A stretch of 64,000 nucleotides of DNA. It comes from Cryptomeria japonica (taxonomy: Eukaryota; Streptophyta; Pinopsida; Cupressales; Cupressaceae). Below are positions 1 to 12,143 of this stretch, piece after piece (position 1 is the first letter of the stretch; every line of letters starts with the position of its first letter). A program made the position numbers and the translations under genes. The stretch is from contig NC_081405.1 of the NCBI RefSeq assembly GCF_030272615.1, positions 153,033,113 to 153,097,112 on the forward strand, in the 5' to 3' direction. The notes under the pieces are model-generated. The model had not been told where the DNA came from, ran no database searches, and saw only the letters and a program-made list of their open reading frames with translations.

Positions 1-734
1 TCTTTCTAAGCATTTACATTGTAACATTAGATGGTTGTATCACCGAGTGAGTTGGTTTTGATTATTGTTATACCTACTACCCCACTGAATAGGTGATTTG
101 TTGTAATTGCCCACCACTAAATAAGTGGAAGGAGCTTGCTTTATTTTCAAAATTGTATAAGTTTTCTCATTGAATAAGTGAATGTATCACTTGACAAATG
201 GAAAATGCAATTTTATTTCCAGTACATTTGTATATGCATCATGTTGAATAAGTGGTTTTGTCTAGCTTGTTTCCTGATGCCTTCCTTTTTGCAATTTGCT
301 TTTAGTTATATATGATCTTGAACTCCATATGCGCTTACCTTACCCTTTTTCAGGATCTAGGTGATAAAAAAACAATCAAATTTTTTATGCAATTCATTTA
401 CAATTAAAGCTAACACTTTTCAAAAAAATTGCAATTGGTTATTAAAGACATGGTCATATAAAACTTGTGAGTAGTTAAAAATTAATGGGCATCAATTTTG
501 TTCCTTGTGTTGGTTTTTTAAAATACTTCTTTTATTCATTTCTAATACCTCTACCTATATTTAAAATAAAAAATGAGTTCCTTAGTAATTATGGAAATTA
601 TAAATTTTATAGTTTGAATTTGCGAATTTTATTAAATGCCACATATTTGAAGGTGTTTTGAGAAAGAATGACAAAGGGGTTCATATATTTTGGCCAATAA
701 ATTTAATTTTAACCTTATTATAACATGCATTCAC
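1..734. other. AT-rich stretch, no gene seen
   Basis: I see no reading frame, RNA gene or clear repeat boundary here. The DNA is AT-rich with short poly-A/T runs. It may be old transposon sequence, but no diagnostic motif supports that. Confidence 0.4.
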
Positions 735-1513
735 CAACTGGTAAACCGATGCATATAAAATCGAAAGAAGTAAAGCAATCAATAAGCCAATCACACAAAT
801 GAATACCATAACATAGAGAATTATACGTAGAAAACCTCAAAGAGGAAAAACAATGGTGGGATTTGTGACCCAAATATCAATCCCCTGACCATATGAAAAG
901 ATATTACATAATATGGGGGCCTACACATGCAGGAAGGCTTATAGCCTAGAGCACACTGATCAACACAAAGGAGTCTCACCAACTATAGTCACTTTGAATA
1001 ATAAAACATAAGACTGAACTCAATTTAACGCATCTACTATGCATGATTGAGTTCCGGTTCAAGCTTTGACTATTCCGGTTCTGAAACCCTAAACCTTTTC
1101 GGAATAACCTTTGCATTACTAATCTACTCACACAACATCCTCAATTACAATCATTACCATCATATCCTCTTATATCACAAAATGATCTAATCAATTGACC
1201 TATATACCCTTACAATCCTTCATGACTCGTGTTGTCTTACATAGATAATTACAAAATGATTATACATGTCGGCTCATTACATATATACATAAATAACAAA
1301 ATGAATTGTCGATTGCTAGATCTCCCAATGATGTCGACTTCCTATGCCGGTACCCTGTTTGTGTCATGTTGGCCTTCAATGCCGGTACCCATAGAATCCT
1401 TCCTACCGGTGAAGGTACATGTCGGTGAAGAACCAAACCAAAAAATGAAGTCGGAACATGTTTCCATAAATGACAACATATGAAACCAATCAAATCAGTG
1501 TCAATTGCCAACA
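735..1513 (-). mobile_element. LTR fragment related to the LTRs of element A
   Basis: Read on the minus strand, this begins TGTTGGCAATTG at 1513 and carries blocks shared with the LTRs of element A (13283 and 19194). One is an 18-nt match TGGGTCACAAATCCCACC (plus strand about 855-872). Another is a block reading GCTCTAGGC, then CCTGCATGTG, then AGGCCCC (plus about 912-955). Order and spacing match the A LTRs, so this is a third, more diverged member of the same LTR group, inverted relative to A. The left end near 735 is uncertain and no internal region is attached, so it is a solo or truncated LTR. Short open frames inside it are not genes. Confidence 0.6.
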
Positions 1514-2193
1514 TCCTATTCATCAAAGACATGCATAATATTATATGTCCCATATAGTTGGTTGTATATGCAAGATGCATGGTGTTAGAGGTGAAGATGA
1601 ATAGATATGATCATTCAAAATAGTAAGCATATAATCTTTTACAAGTAAAATTATGTGACAAAACATGTGATAAGATAAGGTCTAATTATGAAATCACATG
1701 TAAGGAGGGGAACATGGTGTAATAAGGGCCTTAGAAAAGTGATAATATCCAAAGTGCTAGATAAGGTACATGTAAGAATAGATAAGTATTACAATAGGTA
1801 AACATGATAAAAATATAAGCATGCATGATAAGATGCTAAATAATAAACACACAAAAATTTAACCATATGATATTCATATAAACATGATAATCATAATAAA
1901 CCAAAGCTTATAAATATAAGCATTAATATAATCTAATATATAAACATTACATCATAAAAAGTTTCATGATAATCATATAAAATGTAACAATAAAATAACC
2001 ATCTAAGCATGAAAATCATAGTAAACCACAATATAGGCATGTAAGCATAATGATAATGTAAGTTAAAAGTGTGTAACATCCAAGATAGGTATCAATAAGG
2101 AGGTTCTGCAAAGTAGGGAAACATAACATAACATGTTAGAAACTATTAAACAAGACACAAGACATCACATATAAGGTGAAATTAGAATGAGAG
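1514..2193. other. AT-rich stretch with repeated CATGATAA-like words
   Basis: No gene is seen. From about 1780 to 2060 the sequence is a loose series of short words such as AAGCATGATAA and AATCATAATAAACC, suggesting a degenerate simple repeat. It lies between the inverted LTR fragment and the copia LTR. Confidence 0.4.
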
Positions 2194-3177
2194 TGTTGGT
2201 ATGTGGCAACTAATCATTTTGTTGGGTTTACATTTTGGTGATTTTGTTAGCTTCATTTTCCCCCAAAATCATTAATGAGGGAGTGCAGGGGGGCTGAGCC
2301 CCTCCTGTTGAGCCTAGGGGGATTGTCCTCTTAGTGCAGCCTTGGAGCTGAAGCCTAGAGTGGGGTTTTCGAGGCAATTGCAAGCAACTCCCGCAAAGAA
2401 AAAATTGCTCGTTATTTAATAAAGGAGTCGACTATTACTTTGGCATGTAAACTGACCTTTGTAAACCACCAAAAAGGCTTAATAAGTAGGTGGTTGTGCA
2501 ATGTGAAATATTATTGTATTTTAATTTTCCCTTAACTAGATAATCAAATTTCTTGATCTTGTGAAGAAATATTGTGAGGCCTCTTTTATTTTGCATTATA
2601 TTTAATATTCTTTATTGCTCTAGTATGCCTAAACTCTAACAAATAGTATTAGAGTTGTGTATTCTCAGTCACTTGGTAGGAGATTTCATGTTTGAGTAGA
2701 AGCAATGGCAGAAGAAGAGAATCTTAAGGTTGAGAAGTTCAATGGCCAAAACTATCAATTATGGAAGATGCAAATGAAAGATTATCTATATCAGAAGGAT
2801 CTTTACTTACTATTGGGTTGAAAATAAAAGAAGTCAACGACTATGATAGATCCACAATAGGAAGTTCTCGATAGGAAGGCACTAGGAACAATACGAAGTT
2901 CCTGGAAACATTGGTGGCTTTTAATATAGCAAAAGAAACAATTGTGGACCTAATTGAGGCCTTAGACACACTGTATGAGAAACTCTCAACTTCCAATAAG
3001 GTATTTCTTATGAAAGATTTATTTAATAAGAAGATTTTAGAAGGTGGGTTTGTTGTTGATCATTTGAATAAGTTTAACACAGTTACTAGTCAACTAAGTT
3101 ATGTAAAAGTGACTTTTGGCTCTCTTTATTTTGTGCTCATTAATAGAAAGTTAGAATAGCTTGGCCATGGTTGTATG
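2194..3177 (+). mobile_element. Truncated Ty1/copia element (5' LTR, primer site, gag start)
   Basis: An LTR-like block (2194-2641) begins TGTTGG and ends CTAACA. Next comes a decayed primer-binding site, TAGTATTAGAGTTG (from about 2647), recognisable as the initiator-Met tRNA site TGGTATCAGAGC with several changes. A copia-type gag start follows at 2705. The element is cut at 3178, where the LTR of the next element begins, and no remainder is found downstream in this window. It is therefore an old copia element interrupted or truncated by a Ty3 element. Confidence 0.65.
2705..3159 (+). pseudogene. Ty1/copia gag N-terminal remnant
   Basis: The frame opens with MAEEENLKVEKFNGQNYQLW, the usual start of plant copia Gag (a 'FxGxNYxxWK' block), then a degraded middle with in-frame stops. 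It ends in a piece matching the Gag segment 'LDTLYEKLSTSNKVFLMKDL' and a following 'DHLNKFNTVTSQL'. Gag would form the particle that packages element RNA in the cytoplasm. Zinc knuckle, protease and all pol domains are missing because the element is truncated. The same Gag segment occurs in the intact copia element on the minus strand (57418-57034), which confirms the family. Confidence 0.7.
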
Positions 3178-4334
3178 TGTAGCATCCTAAATTGTACTCC
3201 CTTGTAATTTTGTCCTCACTTAAGCGTCACTTTGGCATTTCGACTTCTCATGCCTAATTGCAGTGTTGATTTTGCTCACGCCTCATTCTAATCTTCCATT
3301 TCCATCATTTGTCTAGTTCCCTCTTTATTTTGGAGTCCTAATTTTCAGGACCAGGGCATACCATGCCCTAATCCTCCTATTCAAGCCCTAAATTGGGGCC
3401 TCACAATGGTCATCTCAAATGAGCAAGAAATTTAATCCCGTGTCGACCTGTTCTAGAATTTCAAATCATTTTTTAGGCAAACAAATATAAAAGGAGGTCC
3501 ACCCCTCTCATTTGAAACCTAACAATTTCAAGAGGCAAATTTATGATCCTAATTTAATTCAAGTGAGCAAGCAATCAATCATCCATCAAGCATTGGAGCA
3601 GCAACCAAGTCAAGTTCAAGTATTTAAGATGACATCCATGATCAATGTTTTATGAAGACATCCTACATGAAACCATAAAACCTTTGTGTGAAGGTAAAAA
3701 AAAACTTCATCAAGGTATACATTGTTGTTTCAAGCATTTACAACCTTTTCCTCAAAAGGAAAGTATTTCATTATAGTCTTTCGTTACATTTATCAATTCA
3801 ATTTCATGATTAATTCTAAAACCAAGGTTTGACCTAAGGAAAAACCCTATTCCCAACATCTTTCCCTCTCTTTCTATGTGTAGGAAACAGGTGCAGGAGC
3901 TTTACACAGGAATCTGATAGAGTCGACAATGACGAATAGTTTCAAATTTTAATGACAGAAAATTTGGACTAAGGTTGATCTATGCTACCTAGTCCTTAAA
4001 AATCAGGTTGAACTTGTAAGAATAGGTTCTAAACATCTTCCTTTGTCCAGATCTTAGTTGGTGGCTCTATGGGACATCTGCAGTTAATTGTTTCTATCAG
4101 TTTACTTCAATTATTCATGGTTTTTCTCTAATTTTACAATTACATTAGAAATTCAACTAAGAGAGAGGGTAATCATTACAAACCAATTGAATCCAATCAG
4201 GATCTCAAACCTTTCTGCATTGGGATTGACTCTAGATCTATTGGGTTCAACCCTCTTTCAATGTAATTTTATTAATTGGGTTATTAAGTGGATTTACTTG
4301 GTAAAACCCTAATTCCCAATTTTCCTCTTTTACA
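3178..4334 (+). repeat. 5' LTR of the decayed Ty3 element
   Basis: The block begins TGTAGCATCC and ends TTTACA, giving TGT/ACA termini, and is followed directly by TTT and the primer site. Its first 20 bases differ from those of the Tat LTR at 46000 at one position, but the interiors diverge. Confidence 0.65.
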
Positions 4335-4337
4335 TTT

Positions 4338-4355
4338 TGGTGAACCCAACAACTT
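4338..4355 (+). promoter_or_regulatory. Primer-binding site, TGGTGAACCC type
   Basis: TGGTGAACCCAACAACTT starts three bases after the LTR end. The TGG pairs with a tRNA CCA tail. The first ten bases are identical to the primer site of the Tat element at 47660. I could not assign the tRNA. Confidence 0.55.
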
Positions 4356-4730
4356 TCATGCTTTTATTGTCTTAAATCTGATTTTATATTCATTTTAAAA
4401 TTCAAATTTGTACTCAGTTTTATTTTTTAATTGAATTAAATAAATTTAGAGATTAAATTCACAAAAAACGTAATTTATTATTCTAAAATTAACTTGTGGT
4501 TTGCATAATTTTTCAACTATATTTTTAGATCTGATTATTATGACATGTTATGTTATGAAATAAAGGAATTTACTATTCAAAATCACAAATCAAATTGCTT
4601 AATTAATTGGTTAATCAATCATTGTTACAACAAATTGCATTTCTCAATCATGATTTTTCAATTTTTGCATTCAAATTTCCCTCCTTTGTGCATAAGTTTC
4701 GTTACCATTAGTCCTACATACAATATTCCC

Positions 4731-6518
4731 ATGAGAAGAAGTTGTAGACTGAAGGCTTTTGAAGGTTTAACAACTAAGGATATGGAGCTTCAATTAGATC
4801 ACTTGTTCCATGAGAACGTTGGTGCTTCCTCTAATCCAACAAATGGCATCATTTATCCTTATTCTGCTCAATATTCTCATGATGTGGATGAATCATTAAC
4901 TAGGGTTACTATTGACCAATTGGATAATATTGACAATGAATTTGAAAATCTTGAATGGACGAGTCAACAATACCCAAAAAGTGAGGCAATCCCTTTGCTT
5001 GAAGGAATAAAAAGAATAGTGTAGAATGATAAAATTGGTGTTGATTTGTTGGGTGGCCTTGCTCATATTGTTGACACTAATATCATGCCAATCAAAAGTT
5101 GTGTCAAAGTCCTTGGTTACTCTCAACCTACTATTCAAGTTAATCATTCCATTCCTATGCCTACATCCTTGCCTAGTGTGCCTACATTTACATCTTCTAT
5201 TATGGCTACTTCCACACAAAATGTTAATCCTACACATGTTAGTCATGAGGGCAATCCCATTAATCAATATTATTACATACCTCCTTTCGTGATTCTTCTA
5301 TTTGTATCCCAATTGTCTCCCATACCCACATACCACAATGTTCCACCTCCTTATTCTCAACCTCCACCTACATATAACAATGTTACTCCTCCATCACAAT
5401 CCAACATGTCCAATTTCAATCCATCCACTGAAGCAATCATCAATAACTTAGCCCAAACTATTACATCCCTACAAAATCACTTGGCTTCCATCACCCAATC
5501 TAAGTTCAATGTTCCCACATTTGATGACATTGTCCATCTGATTCCCCCTAAGCATATGGAAGTCCCTCAATTGGAGTTGCATAATGGAAAAGATGACCCC
5601 TTGACTCATGTGAAGACATTTCAAACTTTGTATAGTGATTTTTCTCATGACCAACTACTTATGGCTAAATTGTTTACTAGAGCCTTCAGGGATAAAGATT
5701 TGCAATGGTATTGTTTTTTGTCTCCTTATTTTATTACTTTATTTCAACAATTGGCTAATTCTTTCATTCAACAATTTTAAAATAATATTGGTCCTAAAAT
5801 TACTTTGACTAATTTGATTCATTGTAAGCAAGGAGTTAAAGAAAAAGTATGATTTTATTGGTAGATATAAACATTTGCATTCTCAAATTTCTCATTAGGT
5901 TCCTGATCATGAAGTTTATTACTAATATACAAAAATAATTTAGAGATAAGCTTTTATTTTATAAGTTCACTTCCTTTACCCAATTGTGTGCAGTGCTTCA
6001 TAATTATCATCTTCAAGTGAGTCAATTTGAATCATCCTCTTCAATGGCTCTCATTGATAACAATGAGGGTGCTCGATAATCATTTGCAAATTTTAAACCC
6101 AACAAAGGTTAAATCTTGAGATAAATGACAACATAGACAATCAAGTGGTAGCCACGACATCAGGTGTGGCCCTTTATCCAAATACTTTAGAAAAGAATTA
6201 ACTCCTCTTTTTGAGTCTTTGCATAGTATAATGTCAAGGTTGATTAATGCTAATGTGTTGAAATTTCCTCCCATCAAGCCAATTGACACTTCTAAACCAT
6301 CACCACCCTATCATGATCCCAAAGCCTTTTATGAATGCCACCATCAACCTGGCCATGATACAGAGAAATGTTATACATTGAGGAGTAAAATTCAAGACTT
6401 CATTGATAATAATACTATATCTATTGCTGGTGTGAATGAAAAAGGAAACAAGTTTGTATCTCCTCCTAATCAAAACCTCCAAATCTTCATCGATCATTAT
6501 GACTTCTCACTCTACTAA
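4731..6518 (+). pseudogene. Tat-lineage gag remnant
   Basis: One frame runs from MRRSCRLKAFEG at 4731 through a proline-rich linker to a gag core at about 5560-5780 ('LELHNGKDDPLTHVKTFQ', 'RDKDLQWYCFLSPY'), with stops at 5022 and 5778. It resumes in the same frame at 6219 with a zinc-finger-like CHHQPGHDTEKC block (about 6335). This order (gag core, then CxxxxGHxxxxC) is typical of plant Ty3 Tat Gag, the particle and RNA-packaging protein. The stretch from 5780 to 6218 still encodes gag-like residues but with stops. The gene is dead. It is notable because the large Tat element at 46-64 kb lacks this region. Confidence 0.65.
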
Positions 6519-6526
6519 TGTTGTTG

Positions 6527-7917
6527 ATTCTGAGTCTCTTGCCTTTTCTCCTGATGACCTTAGTATGGAATTTAACAATCTTGTGAATCTTGTTGATCAA
6601 CCTAAACCTCCTAAAGACCTTTGCATTACTTTTGATCCTAGTGAATCTATTGTTGCACTTGATGGTCCATTATATATCACTACAAAGACCAAAGACAAAC
6701 TCGCACAAAGGGTTCTTATTGATCTAGTGTGTATGGTGAATGCGATTGTTGAAGAATATCTTTATATCTTAAAATTGCATTAAGTCAAAAATAATAAATC
6801 TAATGTTGTGGTCAAGGTGTATGATGGTTTATCTTTCCCTAATATTGGTTCTATTACTCTCCCTATTGAGGTTTGTAATAAGTTCTTAGACGCGACTTTT
6901 GCTATTATTCCTACATCAGATCAATTTCGTGTGAAGTTGGGACATCCTTGGCTCTCTTCCACGAAGGCTATTCCTTCTATAATTCATAAATATTTGAAAT
7001 TACCTCATAGTGGATCTATAATAACAATTAATCATGGCCTTTACTAACCCATAATGAAGCATTCTAAGTTCACCCTTGATTACTTTTGGCCTCAACAACT
7101 TGAACCTCTTAAACCTCAATGTGACATCCTTTTCTTATCTTATCAAAAGTGAAAAATTGAGATGATCATGTCCTTGAGTAAGCCTAGAGATCTTATACCT
7201 ATGGATATTCCTCATCTTCATAATGGACCCAACATTCTTCTTACTCCTATTCCTCCCATATATGCCTTCGTCCCGCCTCCTACATCTTACAAAGGAAAGC
7301 ACTTGGTATCTTCTATGTATCAACATAGTAGGGTTTCTCTTGTTTCTCCTCTTTTAATGGAAGAAAAGAAGCCTATGTCCATTAATCCTCAACCTTTGCA
7401 AGTCTCGGTTAAAATTAAAAGGAATCGTTGTGTGAAAGAACATCGATGAAGATATTATGCCAAGGCTTGTGAGCTTACTTTCCAAATCATTTCCTCCTCA
7501 AAGAAATCAAGTTTTGATTTGATCCCATTTTTCTAGCCTTCACCTAACCCTAGGGAGGAAGTTCAACTTAAATCACCAAGATTAAAAATGCTCAAGAAAA
7601 ATGATGGTTAAAGTTCTTTTTGCATTATAGATCCTATCTTTATTAATCTAGATGATGATGTTGTTCATGCTAATAATGTTGATCCAAATGATATGTATGA
7701 GTGTGTTAATGTTAATCATTATTTATATTCACATTTTTCAAAAGCATTAACCGTAGCTCCTAGTGACAAACAAAATGAATCATCATTAGAGCATGGTCCT
7801 TGTTTGGATCTCGCAATAGCTCCATCTTCTATGTTCGAAGTGGCTCCTCTTGCATCTTGTCCACCATTCCTAAATGATGTTCAACAAGATTGGGAGGCAG
7901 ATGATTTTATTGATTAG
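6527..7917 (+). pseudogene. Tat-lineage protease and linker remnant
   Basis: This lies in the +1 frame relative to gag. It includes 'RVLIDLVCMVNAIVEEYL' near 6710-6760, where a retroviral-type aspartic protease would have its D-S/T-G active site, here degraded to D-L-V. Further on comes a 'GHPWLSSTKAIPSIIHKYLK' block at about 6940-7010, the counterpart of 'GRPWIHSMQAVPSTLH' in the Tat element at 49100. Downstream (7162-7917) is a low-complexity linker in the same frame ending DWEADDFID. Several stops and the lost active site show it is inactive. No RT follows. Confidence 0.55.
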
Positions 7918-8271
7918 CTTCATTTGTGTCATGGATCCTCTCTTGTGTGTTTTCTTGTTCGTAATGTGCTTCTCATGTGATGTGTTGTTTGATATGTTTT
8001 TATGTTAGGTTCTCTTTGGACGACCCTTGTTACTCCAATGGTGAAAGGTAATAAAGAGGCCAAATTTTTTGTGGCACTCTTCTATTTGTATCTCCTTTCT
8101 TCTATATGTTGTCTCTTGTGTTGTCTACTTGAGGATGATGCAAAGCATTGAGATCTCTTTTTGGTCTCTTCCATGTTAACTTTAAAGGACACATGCTCTC
8201 TTCTTCCATTACATTTGTGGTTCCACTACCTTTGGGGAATGAGGTCAATTCAAAATAAATATCCTTTATAT
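7918..8271 (+). other. Non-coding tail of the decayed Ty3 element
   Basis: No open frame with known motifs. T-rich sequence with phrases such as TGTTGTCTACTTGAGGATGATG. It joins directly to a copia LTR at 8272. Confidence 0.35.
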
Positions 8272-8605
8272 TGTAAGGAAGTTAAGTAGCTAAACAACTT
8301 CCTACTCTAACCTTGAAAGGAGGGTAATGCAAAATGTTTACAGATAGTTACAATAATTACATAAATTTAACAAAAATAAAAAATAATAACATGCATACCA
8401 CAACACAGTGATTTACGTAGGGAAAACTCTTTCGGGAGAAAAACCCCACACCAAAATTTTCCCAATATATTATTCAAAAATCAATAATAGATTACAATAT
8501 ACTTGTAGAGCAAGATTTTTCACAATAGTATCCCCAACCAAAGATTTAGAGGTGACTCAATAGCTATAAGACTCTTACACATAACCTCCATCAAAGAAAA
8601 CTTTA
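8272..8605 (+). mobile_element. Copia LTR fragment, same family as the 52423-58436 element
   Basis: The segment starts TGTAAGGAAGTTAAGTAG and runs collinear with the LTR of the full copia element (52423 and 57543), including GTGATTTACGT and CTCTTTCGGGAGAAAAACCC. It stops near a C-run at about 8619-8631. Only about the first 330 bases of an 890-base LTR remain. Many differences from the intact copy indicate it is much older. Confidence 0.75.
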
Positions 8606-8769
8606 AGAACCCCCCACCACCCCCCCCCCCTCAGACAAGGTGTAAAAACCTGGCGAAAGCTGTATAATTGCTGAGGAAATATTTAATTTTACTGATGAAA
8701 TTTTGTGGTTTATGGAGAAAAAATAATAATCTCCATTGGTGAATCATCCGTGATCGCTCAATGTTTGTG

Positions 8770-9030
8770 AAAAATCTTGGCGAATTGTAATGTTTTTAAA
8801 ACCATAAAAATATTTGCATGGGGGAATTGAAATGTTTTTAAAACCAAAAAAAAAATTTGCATTGGCAATTTCAACCTATTTTCAAACAATTAAAAAAAAT
8901 ATTAGCGATTTCAACCTATTTTCAAACCATAAAAAAAATATATTGGTGATTTCAAGCTATTTTAAAACCATAAAAAAATATTAGCGATTTCAACCTTTTT
9001 CCAAAATGTAAAAAAAATATATTGGCACCT
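8770..9030. repeat. Degenerate ~40-bp tandem repeat
   Basis: Units built on GATTTCAACCTATTTTCAAA plus an A-run and ATATTAGC recur with starts near 8867, 8907, 8948 and 8986, with weaker copies before. Spacing is 38-41 bp. There is no coding content. Confidence 0.65.
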
Positions 9031-9350
9031 CAGAAGTCCCCGTCAAGTCATTAAAACATGTGACATACAGTCGTCAACCCTCTTCCTGAAAGATTGCCCA
9101 TTAGAAAATTTCACGACTTAGCGACAAGCCCTTACGACTCTATCTCCAGCTTGCAAGCTGAAAATGCTAAGCCTTCATAACCTCAAGATATAGCGATTGA
9201 GGGCAACTGAACCACCACTCACCAATTCTCAACCACAAAATGTTAATTCCTCGTCACCGCAACGACTTGGAGATAGTGGTAACTTTAACCTTTGTTGCAT
9301 ACTTGCCAAGATAAAACTGTTTATCTCTTAACTGCTAGCACTTCACTCGC

Positions 9351-9493
9351 AAGCTCACGGCTTGATCAGGTCTTCAAACATTTAACTTCGTGAGCTAGCG
9401 ATAACCATAAAACTTAACCACAAACTTTTTAGTCGCTAGTTTGCGACCTAAAAATGCCAACATTAAACAAACATGAGAGCTAGCGACAACTGT
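9351..9493 (+). repeat. Direct duplication, copy 1
   Basis: This 143-bp segment recurs at 9662-9804, offset by 311 bp, with scattered substitutions. Both copies end in CATGAGAGCTAGCGACAACT. The surroundings (9060-9800) are rich in AGCGAC words on both strands. Confidence 0.7.
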
Positions 9494-9661
9494 ATGAAAT
9501 GAGTTACTCGATAACTCTCACGACTATAATGTATGACATCAGACCAACTCAAGACCTCGCGACCAAAGCAATTTTGTTTACAATCTCCAGCTCGCTAAGA
9601 TACAATGCTAACTCCCAAAAAGCTAGAGACCTAGCGATGTAAACCTAAACCAACTTGTTGC

Positions 9662-9804
9662 CAGCTCGTGGCTTGATCACGTCTTTAGACATTTAACCTC
9701 GTGAGCTGATGATAACCATAAAACTTAACCACAAACTATCTAGTCGCTAGCTCGCAACCTAAAAATGCTAACATTAAACAAACATGAGAGCTAGCGACAA
9801 CTGT
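9662..9804 (+). repeat. Direct duplication, copy 2
   Basis: Second copy of the 9351-9493 segment, same orientation, offset 311 bp. No gene lies in or between the copies. Confidence 0.7.
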
Positions 9805-11198
9805 GGTGGCAAAAGCTAATATGTACGAGGAATTTTTAAGGCTTAGATGCCAACTCATTCTTGAGGGACTTGTTTGAAAGTTTCTCCTGAGTCGAGGTTG
9901 ATTAGACAAGTGAGGATGACAGTTTCAGAGGGATAAAAGGATTGGATAGCTTTTGAGTTAGAGATGGGATATCACGGATTTCTCTAAGAAATCAGAGGTT
10001 GCTTTTTGTGAGGGATTCTAAAGTAGAATTTGTACAATCATTCACATAAAAATGAGCCTTAGCAGGATGCAGTGGATTTGATAGGCATGACTTCTAGAGT
10101 CTAGAGTCACGTTAAAAAGCACCAAAATGATGATTTTTCACGTGAATGAGCATCACCAGATGAAGTGTTAAAAAGTTATAAATACAATGGAGTGGTGACT
10201 TAATTGGTAGAAGAGAAAAGAAACCTTTTTCATTTTTTGAGAGTGGTTTTTTCTTTAGAAAGGAAGATGATGTTTGAGCAAGATTGTGCATGGAGTTGTT
10301 GTGTGATCTGTGATACCAGATGGGTGTTTTTTTTTTCTCCTATGTGAGTTTTTTAATTGTCAGAGAGGTTGTGAAAGTGAGAAGGATTTCCAGAGGGGGT
10401 GTGAAATCCTTTTCTTATCAAGAAAGGCCACGCATGGCACATCCTCTGCTTCTACTCTGCCACAGGATGGCAAGGGGTTTGAAGAAGGAGCCCACAGAGG
10501 AATGAAAGAAGGATTTGTTTGGGTGGGAAGTGGCAACCAGTCATCTTTGTGATGACATGGAAGTTGTGATCCCTCCCCATTATATTATGTTTACCCTAAA
10601 GCTCCTCTTTCCACTTTCTTTGATCCTGAGCATGACGGCTCGAGCTCCTCTTTCCATTTTCTCTATTCTTGGGCATGAAGGCTGAAGCTCCTCCTCTATT
10701 TTAGGGGTGACTTTACTTCTTGCCAGGTTTTAGTATTCCTTTCAAGAAGGGAAATGATCTATTGGACATAACGTAACATCTCGCACTCTCTCTGAAAGAA
10801 TTAGGGTGATAATGACATGGCTTAAGCAGTTTTGCTTCTACCAATTTTCAGTTGAAAATTTTGATTCACGACCAGTGCATGGATAAAGAATAATTTTGCA
10901 ATAGAATTTCATATGGCCTTTTAGACCTAATTGCTGAGAGTAAATGTTCTGTTGACATGTGTCTCTTGGCCTGAGGCTTGTTTCTCCCTTTTCTTCTATA
11001 AAAAGGGAAATCAAGGCCATTAGAAGGGTTCCTTTTCTGGTTCCAGTAGTGAGTCTAGGTAAAGGGAGCAAGTTGTACAGTCATTTACAGAGAAAATTTA
11101 AAGCATTTAGTGTCAAGCTTTGTGCAATTTCTTGAAGGAGTTATATGTAAATTTATTTTGTGATAGAAGTGGCAATTTTATTTAGTAAAAATTAAATT
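9805..11198. other. Unassigned stretch with two promoter-like TATA boxes
   Basis: No recognisable gene. TATA-like motifs occur at about 10176 (TTATAAATACA) and about 10998 (CTATAAAAAGGG). The second is followed by about 200 bp that could be a transcript leader. This may be LTR sequence of an unrecognised element, but I found no matching termini, primer site or second copy. Short open frames at 10310-10552 have no family signature. Confidence 0.3.
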
Positions 11199-11597
11199 AT
11201 GATATATTTCTCTCTGGTGTATAATTCTATCATCTTTCAAATGAACGAAATCAAGAGTTTTTTCATTTGTTGCATTGTTATGGTGTATGTAATTTTTCAT
11301 TTAATGCTTCCTATTATACCTAGGAATGCAAAATTTATGTTAGTCTGGATTCATATTAAGGATGCACCTCATTGTAATTGGTGGGAAAATTACTTAAGGG
11401 AAGAGGGTTTTGAGGTCCCAGGAAACTTGTTGAACATACCAATGGATAAGATACAGGAAATCTTGAATGTTCTGTACCCCAGAAACATTGACAGATTGGC
11501 CAGAAATGCTGACGAACTGACCAGAAACGTCACTCTGCAAGACAATGACTCTAAAGTTCAAATAATGATGTTTAGACTTAGAAAATTAAGTGTTTGA
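11199..11597 (+). other. Open frame of unknown nature running into heptad repeats
   Basis: A 132-codon frame with a hydrophobic start and a middle part 'NYLREEGFEVPGNLLNIPMD'. It ends in heptad-like units NIDRLAR / NADELTR, encoded by the first copies of the 21-bp repeat described next. I do not recognise it. Because the frame ends inside a minisatellite between transposons, it is more likely a remnant of an element's leader or gag than a host gene. Confidence 0.25.
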
Positions 11598-11748
11598 ACT
11601 TAGGAGATTTCAATTTTGACCCAACTTTGTGATTTTTAGACTCAAAGAATGGATATTTAGACCTAACAAGAACAAACTAGGAGATTTAATGTTGCAACAT
11701 GAGAAATTTGACATGCAACTCACAAGAGTTGTTGATTTGACCAAGGGA

Positions 11749-12143
11749 GCTGACCTTTAGACCAAGAGAGCTACTGTTTAGACCAGGAACTCAACTGTTT
11801 ATACCAGAAACTTTGCTGTTTAGACCAGGAACACTAATGTTTAGACCATAAACTCTAATGTGCTCAATGTTGAAATATGAGAAATTTGACATTGACACCA
11901 AGATAGTTGATGCTTGGACTAGAAATGCGATTGTTTGGACCGTAGGTGCGACTATTTGAACTGTAGATGCGACTGTTTGAACTGACAGAGCTAATGTTTC
12001 GACCAAAAGAGCTAATGTTTGGACTATGAATGCGACTGTTTGGACTGATAAAGCTAATGTTTGGACCAAAAGTGCTAAGGTTTAAACTGTGAATGCGACT
12101 GTTTGGACCGTAGATGCGACTGTTTTGACTAAAAGAGCTAATC
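11749..12143. repeat. 21-bp minisatellite, left part
   Basis: Units such as GCTAATGTTTGGACCAAAAGT and GCGACTGTTTGGACCGTAGAT follow in strict 21-bp register, at least ten in a row from 11930 to 12140, with older copies from 11749 and traces back to about 11490. The 21-bp period keeps frame, so either strand reads as 7-residue repeats (minus strand: VQTLALS, VQTVAFI). Units of the same kind reappear at 13236-13282, 19953-20063 and 28010-28100, so the array is split by later insertions. Confidence 0.8.

Larger units (their letters stand above)
3178..8271 (+). mobile_element. Decayed Ty3/gypsy (Tat-like) element with gag and protease only
   Basis: The 5' LTR (3178-4334) is followed after three bases by a primer site beginning TGGTGAACCC, then gag and protease remnants to 7917. 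No reverse transcriptase, RNase H or integrase motif is found before 8271, where a copia LTR fragment begins. The LTR opening TGTAGCATCCTAAATTGTAC and the primer site match those of the large Tat element at 46000, so the two are relatives with different LTR interiors. No 3' LTR is seen. Either the element is truncated at 8271 or it was always a short derivative. Confidence 0.65.

Noticed and set aside
1229-1580. Overlapping small frames on both strands
   Set aside because: They fall in and just beyond the reverse-strand LTR fragment and show no protein features.
10985-11198. Endogenous pararetrovirus-like promoter (TATAAAAAGGG plus leader)
   Set aside because: A TATA box alone is weak evidence. 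No movement protein, coat protein or pararetrovirus RT motif is nearby.
11749-12143. Regular 21-bp repeats as a CRISPR-like array
   Set aside because: Units are head to tail without unique spacers, diverge gradually, and lie in plant transposon DNA. It is a minisatellite.
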